Source: Paenibacillus sanguinis 2301083 = DSM 16941 (lineage in GTDB: Bacteria; Bacillota; Bacilli; Paenibacillales; Paenibacillaceae). From it: a stretch of 64,000 nucleotides of DNA. The notes below the pieces were generated by a model. That model did not search any database, was not told where the DNA came from, and worked only from the letters and a program-made list of their open reading frames with translations. Shown here in pieces: positions 27,402 to 35,805 of this stretch. A program made the translations under genes and the position numbers. Every line of letters begins with the position of its first letter. The stretch's first letter is position 1. The stretch lies in assembly GCF_000374825.1 (NCBI RefSeq), contig NZ_KB895392.1, positions 1 to 64,000 of the forward strand, given 5' to 3'.

Positions 27402-28491
27402 AAAGCGTTCTTGGAAAACGCTAATGATTGCCCTCGTGGCGGTACTAGCCTTCTCTGTGATGGCGGGATGCGGGAAAAAAGAAGCTGGCACAGAAGGCAA
27501 GGATACCAGCAAAGTGATTGCTACCTATGAGGGCGGCGAGATTACCGAGAATGAGTTTGACCTCGAGCAACGCATGGTCCTGGCTCTTCAACCGCAAATG
27601 GAGCAGTTGATTCAGATGGAGGATTTCCGGGAATTCCTGATCAAGCAGGAAATTGCTTACGAATATCTGGAAGGCAAGGCTGATAAGAAGACGAAGAATG
27701 CAGGCAAGAAAAAAGCTGAAGATCAGCTTAAAGAAATGAAGGCTGCTTATGGTGAGGACAGCTTTAAGCAAATGCTTGATTCCCAGAAGCTGACCGAAGC
27801 TCAGTTCGCCAGTTATATGACTCGAATCTTTACGGTCATGGAAGGCGAGCAGCAGGAAATAACTGAAGATGATGTGAAGAAGGAATTTGATGCTACGAAG
27901 GATAATTACACTACGGCATCAGTGCGTCATATATTGATTGGGTTAACCGATAAGGAAGGCAAAGAGCGTTCTAAGGAAGCTGCTTTGAAGCTGGCTAATG
28001 AAGTAAAGGCAAAGCTGGATAAAGGTGAAGACTTTGCTAAGCTGGTTAAAGAGTATTCCAGTGACGGGCAACAGAATATCGATAATGGCGGATTGTATGC
28101 TGACGCTCTAGTGAATCAATGGGTTCCTGAATTTAAGGAAGCTGCTTTGACACAACCGTTGAATGAAATTGGCGAACCTGTCGAAACCCAATTTGGATAT
28201 CACATTGTCCGTGTTGAAGCACGTACGGAGAAGACATACGATGCTTTGAGCGAACAAGAGAAGGAAATGATTAAGACGAACCTGGCCTCGAATAAATTGG
28301 ATGAGTTCATGGCGGGGGACCTGGAGAAGAACATTATTAAGACGGTTGAACTGCCTCCAGTGAAGACTGATGAAGGTACGGATGCGGGAACTAATGCCGG
28401 TAACAAGGGATCTGGAAGTACAGGTACTGATACCGATGGTGCTACCGACGGCGTTGATGGCGAAGGCAACAGCAGTAATGCGGGTAAATAA
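27388..28491 (+). CDS. Parvulin-type peptidyl-prolyl isomerase lipoprotein (PrsA/SurA-like)
   Basis: The 367-residue protein starts with a lipoprotein signal peptide ending in the lipobox VMAGC. A helical SurA-like N-domain follows (residues about 40-165), then a PpiC parvulin domain with SVRHILIGL, NGGLYAD and TQFGYHIVRVEAR (about 170-290). The acidic, Gly/Thr/Asn-rich tail looks disordered. Such foldases help secreted proteins fold on the outside of the membrane. In B. subtilis this locus goes straight from mfd to spoVT, while a related PpiC gene (yacD) lies between hslO and cysK; here that one is absent. Start at 27388 is chosen because AAAGGGG precedes it and it opens the signal peptide. 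Confidence 0.9.
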   Translation: MFQSKKRSWKTLMIALVAVLAFSVMAGCGKKEAGTEGKDTSKVIATYEGGEITENEFDLEQRMVLALQPQMEQLIQMEDFREFLIKQEIAYEYLEGKADKKTKNAGKKKAEDQLKEMKAAYGEDSFKQMLDSQKLTEAQFASYMTRIFTVMEGEQQEITEDDVKKEFDATKDNYTTASVRHILIGLTDKEGKERSKEAALKLANEVKAKLDKGEDFAKLVKEYSSDGQQNIDNGGLYADALVNQWVPEFKEAALTQPLNEIGEPVETQFGYHIVRVEARTEKTYDALSEQEKEMIKTNLASNKLDEFMAGDLEKNIIKTVELPPVKTDEGTDAGTNAGNKGSGSTGTDTDGATDGVDGEGNSSNAGK

Positions 28492-28523
28492 ACATTAATC
28501 TCGGATCATGAGCAAGGAATTGA

Positions 28524-28556
28524 AACAGCGCAAACATGTTTTGTGCTGTTTTCTTT
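28524..28556 (+). terminator. Intrinsic terminator after the foldase gene
   Basis: AACAGCGCAAA at 28524-28534 pairs with TTTGTGCTGTT at 28540-28550 with one wobble, followed by TTCTTTT. Confidence 0.85.
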
Positions 28557-28802
28557 TCCCCTAAACACAAATCCTTATGCACAGTCAATAATAAAAAATC
28601 ATGGTGCATTATGATGAATAAGGTGTTCCCCGCGGATGAATACTATGGTCAGAATCACAGAGGCATCTCTCCCTATTCGCGAACCTCGGTCAGCGCTTTG
28701 GCTAAAGTGTAAGACGCATAAAGCTGCGTTCATCCGATTTGCATAGAGAACGTCTATAAAGCCGTAGTTCAAAACTTCTGAAGAAAGTGGGGCAACAAGT
28801 AA
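28557..28802 (+). other. spoVT upstream region, no clear signal
   Basis: The 246 bases hold no reading frame worth reporting. GCATA occurs at 28716-28720 and 28741-28745, but no sigma-G -10 lies at the right distance from either, so the expected sigma-G promoter of spoVT was not located by eye. Confidence 0.5.
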
Positions 28803-29345
28803 ATGAAAGCTACTGGTATTGTACGCCGTATCGATGATTTGGGCCGTGTCGTTATCCCTAAGGAAATTCGCCGGACCTTGCGTATTCGTGAAGGAGACCC
28901 GTTAGAAATTTTTGTAGACCGGGATGGAGAAGTGATTCTGAAGAAATACTCACCGATTGGTGAATTGGGCGATTTTGCTAAAGAGTATGCAGAATCTCTG
29001 TATGAGAGTACAGGACATATCACGCTGATCTCCGACCGTGATGCAATCATTGCGGTAGCGGGAGCTTCCAAGAAAGAGTATATGGACAAGCAAATCAGCT
29101 TGCTCCTTGAGAGTAGTATGGAAAGCCGGAAAATCATTGTGGACACCGATTCGGGATCTTATGAAATTACCAAGGACAAACCTGAGAATATTTCTTCCTT
29201 TGTCATCGCTCCCATTATCGCTGGTGGCGACCCAATTGGCACGGTGATACTGCTCAACAAAGACGACTCAGTGAAGATGTCTGATCTGGAGTCTAAAATG
29301 GCTGAGACAGCAGCAGGTTTTCTGGCTAAACAAATGGAGCAGTAG
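28803..29345 (+). CDS. spoVT: Stage V sporulation protein T
   Basis: The 180-residue protein has an AbrB-type N-terminal DNA-binding domain (MKATGIVRRIDDLGRVVIP, RRTLRIREGDPLEIFVD) and a C-terminal GAF-like domain (about 55-178). SpoVT is a forespore regulator that tunes sigma-G genes. The N-domain is clearly related to AbrB encoded at 9810-10064, but the GAF domain is distinctive. The ribosome site is modest (AAAGTGGGG). A terminator follows. Confidence 0.96.
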   Translation: MKATGIVRRIDDLGRVVIPKEIRRTLRIREGDPLEIFVDRDGEVILKKYSPIGELGDFAKEYAESLYESTGHITLISDRDAIIAVAGASKKEYMDKQISLLLESSMESRKIIVDTDSGSYEITKDKPENISSFVIAPIIAGGDPIGTVILLNKDDSVKMSDLESKMAETAAGFLAKQMEQ

Positions 29346-29374
29346 GACGATTGGGATTTAAGCAGGGCATCTAT

Positions 29375-29437
29375 AAACTTACACATCCGGGTACTAAGGC
29401 GTTAGTCTGCCACAGGGACGGAGGTGTAAGTTTTTTG
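29375..29437 (+). terminator. Intrinsic terminator after spoVT
   Basis: AAACTTACAC at 29375-29384 pairs with GTGTAAGTTT at 29424-29433, with a long inner arm, and is followed by TTTTTT. Confidence 0.85.
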
Positions 29438-29503
29438 CGTTTCATCTTATAATGAAACCTGCGAGTGAAGCAAGATCATCTTAATGGGTAAAGTAGGTAA
29501 CTT

Positions 29504-31201
29504 ATGATGAAGACGAAGGACAACCTGTCCTCCAAGCTGTTGAAAGGGGCGGCTGTACTTAGCGCGGCGGCTCTGCTGACCAAATTGCTCGGGATGCTGC
29601 AGAAAATTCCGCTGCAAAATATTGGGGGAGACGGTGTTTTTGGTATTTATAATACGGTTTATCCTTTTTATTTGCTATTTTTAACTTTAACAACTACAGG
29701 CTTCCAGGCGGCAGTTGCCAAATTTGTGGCAGAGCGACAAGCTAGTGGCCGGGAAAACGAACAACGCGATGTGCTGGGGACAGCTATGATTGGTATGTCA
29801 TTGCTTGGAGGCGCCTGCGCGGCTCTGCTGTATTTTGGAGCGCCAGGGTTGTCTCGGCTTATCGGCAGCAGCTTGCTTACTCCAGCTTTGCAGGGGGCCG
29901 CTCCAGCGCTGTTATTTGCGCCGTTGACGGCTGTGTTGCGCGGCTATTTTCAGGGCTTACAGAATATGATACCGACCGCTCTGTCTCAAGTAACGGAGCA
30001 AGCTGCCCGCGTGGCGGTTATGATCCTGTTATTGCTTTACTTGAGTGGGCTTCATAGGCCGGAGCATGTACTTGCCGGAGGGGCCCTGGCAGGCTCGGCC
30101 GCTGGAGCCGCGGTAGGCCTGATGGCGATCCTGATTTATTGGCGAAACCATGGGTGGCGTTCAGCAGGGGCGATATTTGACGAAAGACTCTCTGTACCTC
30201 GCGGTAAGGATCCTGTAGCGAAGTCAGGTGTGAAGCTTGAAGATGGATCAGGGCAGTCTTTTGCCGCGTCTTCTATGGACAGAATATCCCTCTTAAGGGC
30301 GTTATGGAGGTATGCCTTGCCTATTAGCCTTGCCGCGCTTGCTGTACCGCTGATAAGCCTGGTAGATACGTTTACTTTGCCGCGGCTCTTGCCTGGGCAT
30401 GGCGGGGAGTTGCAGGTCATGGCTCAGGTAGGGGTCTATAATCGGGGCATTCCGCTGGTACAGTTGGTAACGATGCTGGCCAGTTCTCTGTCGGTGTTAT
30501 TTATTCCGGCAATGGCCGAATTGCAAATCAAAGGGCATACCTCCGCTATTCGTAAGCAGGTGCAATTGGCCCTTCGCTGGTTCTGGCTGATTGGGCTTGC
30601 GGCTTCGCTGGGCTTATCCATGCTGGCGGAGCCCATCAATGTGATGTTGTACGAGGATGCGGCAGGCACCGGCACGTTAGCCTGGATCGCCTGGACGGCG
30701 GCACCGGGCGCTATGGTTGCCGTGACAAGCGCTTTGCTGCAGGGGCTAGGGCATGTACGAGCCCCTGCTTGGCACTTGCTCGCTGCGGCGATCCTGAAGA
30801 CCACGTTGAACGTGCTGCTCGTGCCGCAGCTTGGCATTACCGGGGCGGCGTTGGCCGGTATCGCCGCCTATGGTGTAGCAGCTGCGCTGAACCTGGCGCT
30901 GCTGCTACGCTGCACCGGGCAGCGACCGCGCCTGCGGGACGCGCTGCTGCGCCCTTTGGCGGCCGCTTTGGCGATGGCCGCCGCCCTCGGGCTGCTGCGC
31001 CTCGCCGCCGCCGAGCTGCCCCCAGGCCGCAGCCTGGCGGCGGCTGAGAGCCTGCTCGGCGTGCTGCTGGGCGCAGCCGTATTTGTTGCAGCCGTGCTGC
31101 GCACACGGCTGCTCACAGCGGCAGAGCTGGGCGCCCTGCCGCGGGTGGGGCCGAAGCTGCTGTCGCTGCTTCGGAAGCTGCGCTTGCTGCCGCCATCCTG
31201 A
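29504..31201 (+). CDS. yabM: Polysaccharide/lipid flippase of the MATE-like SpoVB family (YabM)
   Basis: The 565-residue protein has about 14 membrane segments and begins KGAAVLSAAALLTKLLG, followed by the MLQKIPLQNIGGDGVFGIYN block typical of SpoVB/YabM proteins. These belong to the MOP flippase superfamily and are thought to move lipid-linked wall or capsule precursors. A cytoplasmic loop near residues 220-260 is polar. The last 110 residues are very rich in Ala, Leu and Arg and are encoded by strikingly GC-rich DNA (about 30880-31190), unlike the rest of the gene. GGTAA precedes the ATG pair at 29504 and 29507. Confidence 0.88.
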   Translation: MMKTKDNLSSKLLKGAAVLSAAALLTKLLGMLQKIPLQNIGGDGVFGIYNTVYPFYLLFLTLTTTGFQAAVAKFVAERQASGRENEQRDVLGTAMIGMSLLGGACAALLYFGAPGLSRLIGSSLLTPALQGAAPALLFAPLTAVLRGYFQGLQNMIPTALSQVTEQAARVAVMILLLLYLSGLHRPEHVLAGGALAGSAAGAAVGLMAILIYWRNHGWRSAGAIFDERLSVPRGKDPVAKSGVKLEDGSGQSFAASSMDRISLLRALWRYALPISLAALAVPLISLVDTFTLPRLLPGHGGELQVMAQVGVYNRGIPLVQLVTMLASSLSVLFIPAMAELQIKGHTSAIRKQVQLALRWFWLIGLAASLGLSMLAEPINVMLYEDAAGTGTLAWIAWTAAPGAMVAVTSALLQGLGHVRAPAWHLLAAAILKTTLNVLLVPQLGITGAALAGIAAYGVAAALNLALLLRCTGQRPRLRDALLRPLAAALAMAAALGLLRLAAAELPPGRSLAAAESLLGVLLGAAVFVAAVLRTRLLTAAELGALPRVGPKLLSLLRKLRLLPPS

Positions 31202-31301
31202 TGCGGCTAAGCAAGCGCTATTACCTTCGCCGATTTCATATTCGGCTCCGGCAATGGTATAGTAAGGACATGACGAACGGACAGGGAGTGAAGAGAAGAG
31301 C

Positions 31302-32801
31302 ATGAGCGCAACCATTACGGTCATTGGTCTCGGTTCCGGTGATCCCGATCAGCTAACGTTAGGGAGTCTGAAGCGCCTACAGGGCGCCAGGGAGCGTTAC
31401 ATAAGAACGAAGAACCATCCGGTCGTCTCCTGGTTGGAGGAGACGGGAGTGACGTTTACCTCGTTTGATGAGATATATGAAGCCAAGGATCAATTCTCTG
31501 AGGTATACGAGGAGATTGCTGCCCGTTTGTTGGGCTATGCTGAGGCGGGCCCTCCGGGCTCCGAGCTTGTTTATGCAGTTCCCGGGCACCCCATGGTGGC
31601 GGAGGCCACAGTGAAGCTGCTGCGGGAGCGCTGTGAGGACAGAGGGATTCCCCTTTCTATCATTGGGGGAGAGAGCTTCTTGGACGAAGCATTCCTCCGG
31701 CTGGGCTTTGACCCCATTGAAGGCTTTCAATTACTGGATGCGTCCGCACTTGGTAGCGGCTGGGCCATTGATCCACGCCAGCATACGCTAATCGGCCAGG
31801 TATATGATGTGCATACAGCATCTGAGGTCAAGCTCGGATTGATGGAGCTGCTGCCGGATGATTATCCCATTGTTGTTGGACATTCTCTGGGCGTAGAAGG
31901 GCAGGAGCAGATTGAACGAATTCCGTTGTACGAGCTGGACCGTATCCAGGGATATGGCAACCTGAGCTTGGTCTATGTCCCTGCAAGCAACGATGAAGAA
32001 CTGCGTATGCGCAGCTTTCAGCGGCTTCATGAGATTGTATCCATCCTGCGCAGCCCGGGTGGTTGTCCTTGGGACCGGGAGCAAACCCATACATCGATCC
32101 GCAAGAATTTAATTGAGGAAACCTACGAGGTTCTGGAAACTATCGACGACGATGACCCCGACCATATGCGCGAGGAGTTAGGCGATTTGCTGCTGCAAGT
32201 TATGCTCCACTCACAAATGGAAGAGGAAGAAGGCGTCTTCACGGTATATGATGTCATTCAGGAGCTGAATGAGAAGCTGATTTATCGCCACCCGCATGTA
32301 TTCGGGCAATTGAGCGCCGAGGATGCCGAAGAAGCCTTGAATAACTGGGAGGCGATGAAGGCCGAAGAGAAGAAGCGCAAGGGTGTAACTGCCGAACTGC
32401 CTTCTGCGCTGAACGGGGTACCCCGCGATTTGCCAGCTCTTATGAAGGCCTACAAGCTGCAGAAGAAAGCGGCGAAGGTGGGATTTGACTGGGATCAGGT
32501 TGATGCCGTATGGGCCAAGCTGGAGGAAGAGATCGGTGAACTAAGAACAGCAGTAGCCGAAGGACAGGAGCCGGAGGCACAGGAGCTGGAGCTTGGCGAT
32601 GTATTGTTCTCCGTCGTTAATGTCGCTCGTCATATCAAGGCCGATCCGGAGCAGGCACTTACGCAAACGATTCGTAAATTCACCCGTCGGTTTCAGTATG
32701 TGGAGCAGCGATTGAGCGAGCGGGGAAAAACCATGAATGACAGCGTCTTAGCGGAGATGGACAAGCTATGGGATGAGGCTAAGTCGAAAGAACGGGAATA
32801 A
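31302..32801 (+). CDS. mazG: MazG nucleotide pyrophosphohydrolase fused to a tetrapyrrole-methylase domain (YabN)
   Basis: The 499-residue protein joins an N-terminal SAM-methylase-like domain (TVIGLGSGDPDQLTLGSL, VPGHPMVAEA; about 1-225) to two MazG domains (about 245-345 and 385-480). The first MazG core is LRSPGGCPWDREQTH, the metal-binding EETYEVLE and EELGDLLLQV. The fusion is usual for Bacillales YabN. MazG hydrolyses NTPs, probably cleaning up damaged or surplus nucleotides; the role of the methylase domain is unknown. It precedes hup and rqcP. Confidence 0.94.
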   Translation: MSATITVIGLGSGDPDQLTLGSLKRLQGARERYIRTKNHPVVSWLEETGVTFTSFDEIYEAKDQFSEVYEEIAARLLGYAEAGPPGSELVYAVPGHPMVAEATVKLLRERCEDRGIPLSIIGGESFLDEAFLRLGFDPIEGFQLLDASALGSGWAIDPRQHTLIGQVYDVHTASEVKLGLMELLPDDYPIVVGHSLGVEGQEQIERIPLYELDRIQGYGNLSLVYVPASNDEELRMRSFQRLHEIVSILRSPGGCPWDREQTHTSIRKNLIEETYEVLETIDDDDPDHMREELGDLLLQVMLHSQMEEEEGVFTVYDVIQELNEKLIYRHPHVFGQLSAEDAEEALNNWEAMKAEEKKRKGVTAELPSALNGVPRDLPALMKAYKLQKKAAKVGFDWDQVDAVWAKLEEEIGELRTAVAEGQEPEAQELELGDVLFSVVNVARHIKADPEQALTQTIRKFTRRFQYVEQRLSERGKTMNDSVLAEMDKLWDEAKSKERE

Positions 32802-32865
32802 TGGGATAAAAGGCCTAAATATCGGTTTTTTTGCGAAAAAAACAAAAAAAAATTCCAGATGGTGC

Positions 32866-32890
32866 AGGATTTTTCATCTCAAGCAAGAAT
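32866..32890 (+). promoter_or_regulatory. Candidate sigma-H promoter of hup
   Basis: AGGATTT at 32866-32872 and GAAT at 32887-32890 are 14 bases apart, identical in layout to the spoVG promoter at 19771. The base three before GAAT and the two after it fit the sigma-H pattern less well. The start codon of hup follows 94 bases later. No better sigma-A promoter was seen in the 184-base gap. Confidence 0.45.
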
Positions 32891-32984
32891 ACTCTTACAA
32901 AGATATCGACGGGCCTAGATCAGGCGCTTATGCCTATAGTACCAAGGTATCACCTATTTCTTTTATTATTGGGAGGCATTATTA

Positions 32985-33257
32985 ATGAACAAAACAGATC
33001 TGATCAACAACATTTCCAGTAAGAGCGGTTTGACTAAAAAAGACGTTGAATCCGTATTGAACGGTTTCCTCGGTGAAATTACCGAAGCGCTCGCTGGCGG
33101 AGACAAAGTACAATTGATCGGCTTCGGTACGTTCGAAACTCGCAAACGCTCCGGTCGTACGGGTCGCAACCCGCAAACCGGCAAAACTATTGAAATCCCG
33201 GCTTCCAATGTTCCGGCATTCAAAGCGGGCAACAAGCTTAAAGAAGCTGTAAAATAA
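32985..33257 (+). CDS. hup: DNA-binding protein HU
   Basis: This 90-residue histone-like protein matches HU along its length (MNKTDLINNISSKSGLTKKD, FGTFETRKRSGRTGRNPQTG, the FKAGNKLKEAV end). The GRNPQTG arm intercalates into DNA. GGGAGGC precedes the ATG. In B. subtilis the HU gene lies elsewhere; here it stands between mazG and rqcP, and its stop codon overlaps the rqcP start by one base (TAATG), so the two are translationally linked. Confidence 0.97.
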   Translation: MNKTDLINNISSKSGLTKKDVESVLNGFLGEITEALAGGDKVQLIGFGTFETRKRSGRTGRNPQTGKTIEIPASNVPAFKAGNKLKEAVK

Positions 33258-33538
33258 TGCGTCTTGATAAGTTCCTGAAGGTGTCACGGTTGATTAAGCG
33301 CCGTACGGTGGCGAAGGATGTCTCCGAGCAAGGCAGAGTCCTGATCAACGGACGTGAGTCCAAACCGAGCAGTAACGTCAAGATAGGCGATGAGATCACG
33401 GTTCAATTCGGCCAAAAGCTGGTGACCGTTCGTGTCGAACGCTTGGTCGAAACTACTCGTAAGGACGAAGCTGCCACCATGTATACCTTGGTCAAGGAAG
33501 AGCCAATCGCCAAGGAGTCCGGTCTCGACTGGATGTAA
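33257..33538 (+). CDS. rqcP: RqcP (YabO), S4-domain ribosome quality-control protein
   Basis: The 93-residue protein is an S4 RNA-binding domain (MRLDKFLKVSRLIKRRTVAK, GRVLINGRESKPSSNVKIGD). In B. subtilis RqcP works with RqcH on stalled 50S subunits, helping tRNA-Ala move during poly-alanine tailing. The basic N-terminal half contacts rRNA. Its start codon overlaps the hup stop, and a strong hairpin follows. Confidence 0.93.
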   Translation: MRLDKFLKVSRLIKRRTVAKDVSEQGRVLINGRESKPSSNVKIGDEITVQFGQKLVTVRVERLVETTRKDEAATMYTLVKEEPIAKESGLDWM

Positions 33539-33550
33539 GGCGAGAAGCTG

Positions 33551-33586
33551 ACAGAAAGCCCCCACATGATGTGCGGGGCTTTCTGT
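33551..33586 (+). terminator. Strong hairpin after rqcP
   Basis: ACAGAAAGCCCC at 33551-33562 pairs with GGGGCTTTCTGT at 33575-33586, with CACAT/ATGTG extending the stem. Only GTT follows, so termination is probable but not of the classic T-run type. Confidence 0.7.
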
Positions 33587-33672
33587 GTTACTACTCAGAC
33601 TTAGTGTTCTTCTGGAGTTCTAAACCCTCCCTCCTCCCCATAAGCTAGGGATAAGAAGGAGGGGTACATGCT

Positions 33673-33954
33673 ATGGTCGAGCTTAATAAAGGCAAGCATC
33701 AGGAACTGCACTTGATAAATCGCAAGCTATTGGAGATTTCGGGGGTTCTCAATGTGGAGAGCTTTGACAGTGAGGAGTTCCTGCTTCAGACCGAGCTAGG
33801 GCACTTAACGATCCGAGGGCAGAATTTACATATTAAAAATCTAAATTTAGAGCAAGGATTGGTCAGCATTGAAGGTTTGGTCCATACGCTGTCCTATCTG
33901 GAGCCGGGTTCCCAGTCGTCCGGGAAAGGCTTGCTCGGCAAGCTGTTCCGATGA
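33673..33954 (+). CDS. yabP: Sporulation protein YabP
   Basis: The 93-residue protein matches YabP (LINRKLLEISGVLNVESFDS, LGHLTIRGQNLHIKNLNLEQ). YabP and YabQ are mother-cell proteins; YabQ is needed for cortex formation in B. subtilis, and YabP is related to YqfC. GAAGGAGGGG lies just before the start. The ATG at 33673 is used because another ATG at 33668 is out of frame. A CATAAGCT at about 33640 resembles a weak sigma-E -10, but the -35 is poor. The gene overlaps yabQ by four bases. Confidence 0.92.
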   Translation: MVELNKGKHQELHLINRKLLEISGVLNVESFDSEEFLLQTELGHLTIRGQNLHIKNLNLEQGLVSIEGLVHTLSYLEPGSQSSGKGLLGKLFR

Positions 33955-34538
33955 ATCTGGAGACACAATGGATCACTTTGCTATGGATGCTCGCATCTGG
34001 AGGCATACTGGGGGTAGTCTTCGACAGTTATCGGGTTATATCTGGACAACTTCACTTTCCCCGGTGGAGCATTCATGTCCTCGATTTGTTGTACTGGGTA
34101 GCGGCGGCCTTGTTTGTGTTTCGAGTGTTGTATCATAGCAATCAGGGAGAATTGAGGTTCTATGTTTTCTTGGGATTGCTTATAGGCATTTGGATTTATT
34201 TTTTGTTCCTAAGTGTTATAACAGAGCGTTTTGTGTTAATGTTAATGAGGATATCTAACAAAATTTATCGCATGCTCGTACGAACGATTGAGATTTTATT
34301 GATCGCTCCGCTGAAATGGCTGGTCAATTTGATCTGGCTTATGCTTGGTTTCCTATGGACCGGAATAGTGTTCTTGCTTCGGATAACGTTCTTGCCGGTC
34401 TGGAAATTAATCCGGTGGGCATTTGGGCCTATTTGGAGGAAGCTGAGAGTTCCGGAAGGGTGGACCAAGGTTCAGCATTGGGCGGCCATGTGGCGGGATC
34501 GCAGCTTGCGTTTGCTGCGTTGGTTCAATAAAGAATAA
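33951..34538 (+). CDS. yabQ: Spore cortex membrane protein YabQ
   Basis: The 195-residue protein begins with a periplasm-facing segment and a block typical of YabQ (WITLLWMLASGGILGVVFDS), then has about five membrane segments, including FYVFLGLLIGIWIYFLFLSV. The C-terminal part is amphipathic and rich in Trp, Arg and Leu. YabQ is required for cortex synthesis in B. subtilis. ATGA overlap with yabP points to translational coupling. divIC starts 18 bases downstream. Confidence 0.9.
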   Translation: MNLETQWITLLWMLASGGILGVVFDSYRVISGQLHFPRWSIHVLDLLYWVAAALFVFRVLYHSNQGELRFYVFLGLLIGIWIYFLFLSVITERFVLMLMRISNKIYRMLVRTIEILLIAPLKWLVNLIWLMLGFLWTGIVFLLRITFLPVWKLIRWAFGPIWRKLRVPEGWTKVQHWAAMWRDRSLRLLRWFNKE

Positions 34539-34556
34539 CCATCTGGAGGTGCCTTG

Positions 34557-34919
34557 ATGCGGCGTGCTGTGCCGACAAGTTCAAAAAATTCAAACAGTTC
34601 CAAGTCTTCTACCAAGAATGGCTCGGTCTCAGCCCAGCGGCGTCTGCGGCTCTGGATGACATTGATGATGTTGTTTCTCGGCTGGGCCGGTTACACCTTC
34701 TTCGCCCAATCCGGGGAGATCAATGCCAAATCCGAGCAGCTTGCACAACGGCAGGCTTCCAGGGATGCAAGTGAGCAAAGTCTGAACCAACTCAAATATG
34801 AAATTAACCGTCTGAATGACCCCGAATATATTGGACAAATTGCCATGAAGAAATACGGTCTGTACAAGCCCGGTGAAATTCCGGTTCGGATATCCGAGTC
34901 TGAAGCCGAAAATGACTGA
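34557..34919 (+). CDS. divIC: Cell division protein DivIC
   Basis: The 120-residue protein has a short Ser/Asn/Lys-rich cytoplasmic tail, one membrane segment (about residues 31-52, LRLWMTLMMLFLGWAGYTFF) and an extracellular leucine-zipper coiled coil (about 55-95), followed by a conserved end containing EYIGQIAMKKYGLYKPGE. That layout is DivIC, the FtsB-like partner of DivIB and FtsL at the division septum. GGAGG lies seven bases before the ATG at 34557; a TTG at 34554 is also possible. Confidence 0.94.
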   Translation: MRRAVPTSSKNSNSSKSSTKNGSVSAQRRLRLWMTLMMLFLGWAGYTFFAQSGEINAKSEQLAQRQASRDASEQSLNQLKYEINRLNDPEYIGQIAMKKYGLYKPGEIPVRISESEAEND

Positions 34920-35035
34920 CCCCGTGCGGGATAGACGTCTGTTGACCTTGTTTCAGTCATTCGGTATAATCAAATCACCGCAGTCATGATTTCGAGGCCT
35001 GGCTGTATATTTTTAAGGGAGGATCATTTTATTTT

Positions 35036-35515
35036 ATGGCAATTGAAGTGGGCACCAAGTTAGAAGGAAAAGTGACAGGCATTACACACTTCGGAGCATT
35101 TGTGGATCTGTCAGGAGGTGTCACGGGTCTCGTTCACATCTCGGAGATCGCCGACAACTATGTCAAGGACGTCAACGATCATCTGAAGATCGGCGACACA
35201 GTTACCGTGAAGGTAATCAATGTCGACAAGGACGGCAAGATCGGACTTTCCATCAAGCAGGCTGTTGACAAACCGGTAGAGGCTAGCAGACCGCCTCGCG
35301 CACCGAGAACAGATCGGCCTAGCGGAAGAGACGGAGACCGTCCAGGCGGCGGATTTAACCGGGATCGTGGAGGACGTTCTTTCAAGCCCCCTGCTGGCAA
35401 AGCTACCTTTGAGGATAAGGTTTCTCGTTTCCTCAAGGACAGTGAGGAGCGTATATCTTCGTTGAAGAAGAATACAGAAGGGAAGCGTGGAGGACGCGGA
35501 GCCAAACGAATGTAA
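35036..35515 (+). CDS. yabR: S1-domain RNA-binding protein YabR
   Basis: The 159-residue protein has an S1 domain at residues 1-75 (VGTKLEGKVTGITHFGAFVD, TGLVHISEIADNYVKDVNDH) followed by a basic, Gly/Arg/Pro-rich linker and a short conserved end (FEDKVSRFLKDSEERI). S1 domains bind RNA; YabR has no settled function. AAGGGAGG precedes the ATG, but with a long spacing of 13 bases. The RGG-like middle is typical of RNA-binding tails. A terminator follows. Confidence 0.93.
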   Translation: MAIEVGTKLEGKVTGITHFGAFVDLSGGVTGLVHISEIADNYVKDVNDHLKIGDTVTVKVINVDKDGKIGLSIKQAVDKPVEASRPPRAPRTDRPSGRDGDRPGGGFNRDRGGRSFKPPAGKATFEDKVSRFLKDSEERISSLKKNTEGKRGGRGAKRM

Positions 35516-35537
35516 TCCCTAATCCAATATCAGACCC

Positions 35538-35570
35538 ACCGCAGGCAGCGTGACTAGCCTGCGGTTTTTT
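35538..35570 (+). terminator. Intrinsic terminator after yabR
   Basis: ACCGCAGGC starting near 35538 pairs with GCCTGCGGT ending near 35565, followed by TTTTTT. Confidence 0.92.
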
Positions 35571-35805
35571 GTATGCTTTGCGGCTTTTCTTCAAGGCCGC
35601 TTTATTTTTTTCTTTATAAACAAAGCAGCTTTTGTCGCCTCTCCACTTTTGCCGACAGGTTGTTACGGGTTTTTACGAGGACTGCGTGAAGGAAAATGTG
35701 TTTTTGCTTCCGACTTGACCCGTTTTATGCGAACATAAGCACCCCCCAGTCCATTCAACCTTTAGAGACGCATGTGTTCGCGCTGTTGTCGCCCTTCGCT
35801 CTCAA

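Noticed and set aside
28716..28745. GCATA elements as a sigma-G promoter for spoVT
   Set aside because: No CATWHTA-like -10 lies 17-18 bases downstream of either copy.
30837..31324. Overlapping long frames on both strands at the end of yabM
   Set aside because: They arise from the GC-rich stretch, which lacks stop codons in several frames; only the yabM frame has family similarity.
32825..32843. GTTTTTTT-GCG-AAAAAAAC hairpin after mazG
   Set aside because: The stem is almost only A-T pairs and has no T run after it, so it is unlikely to terminate transcription.
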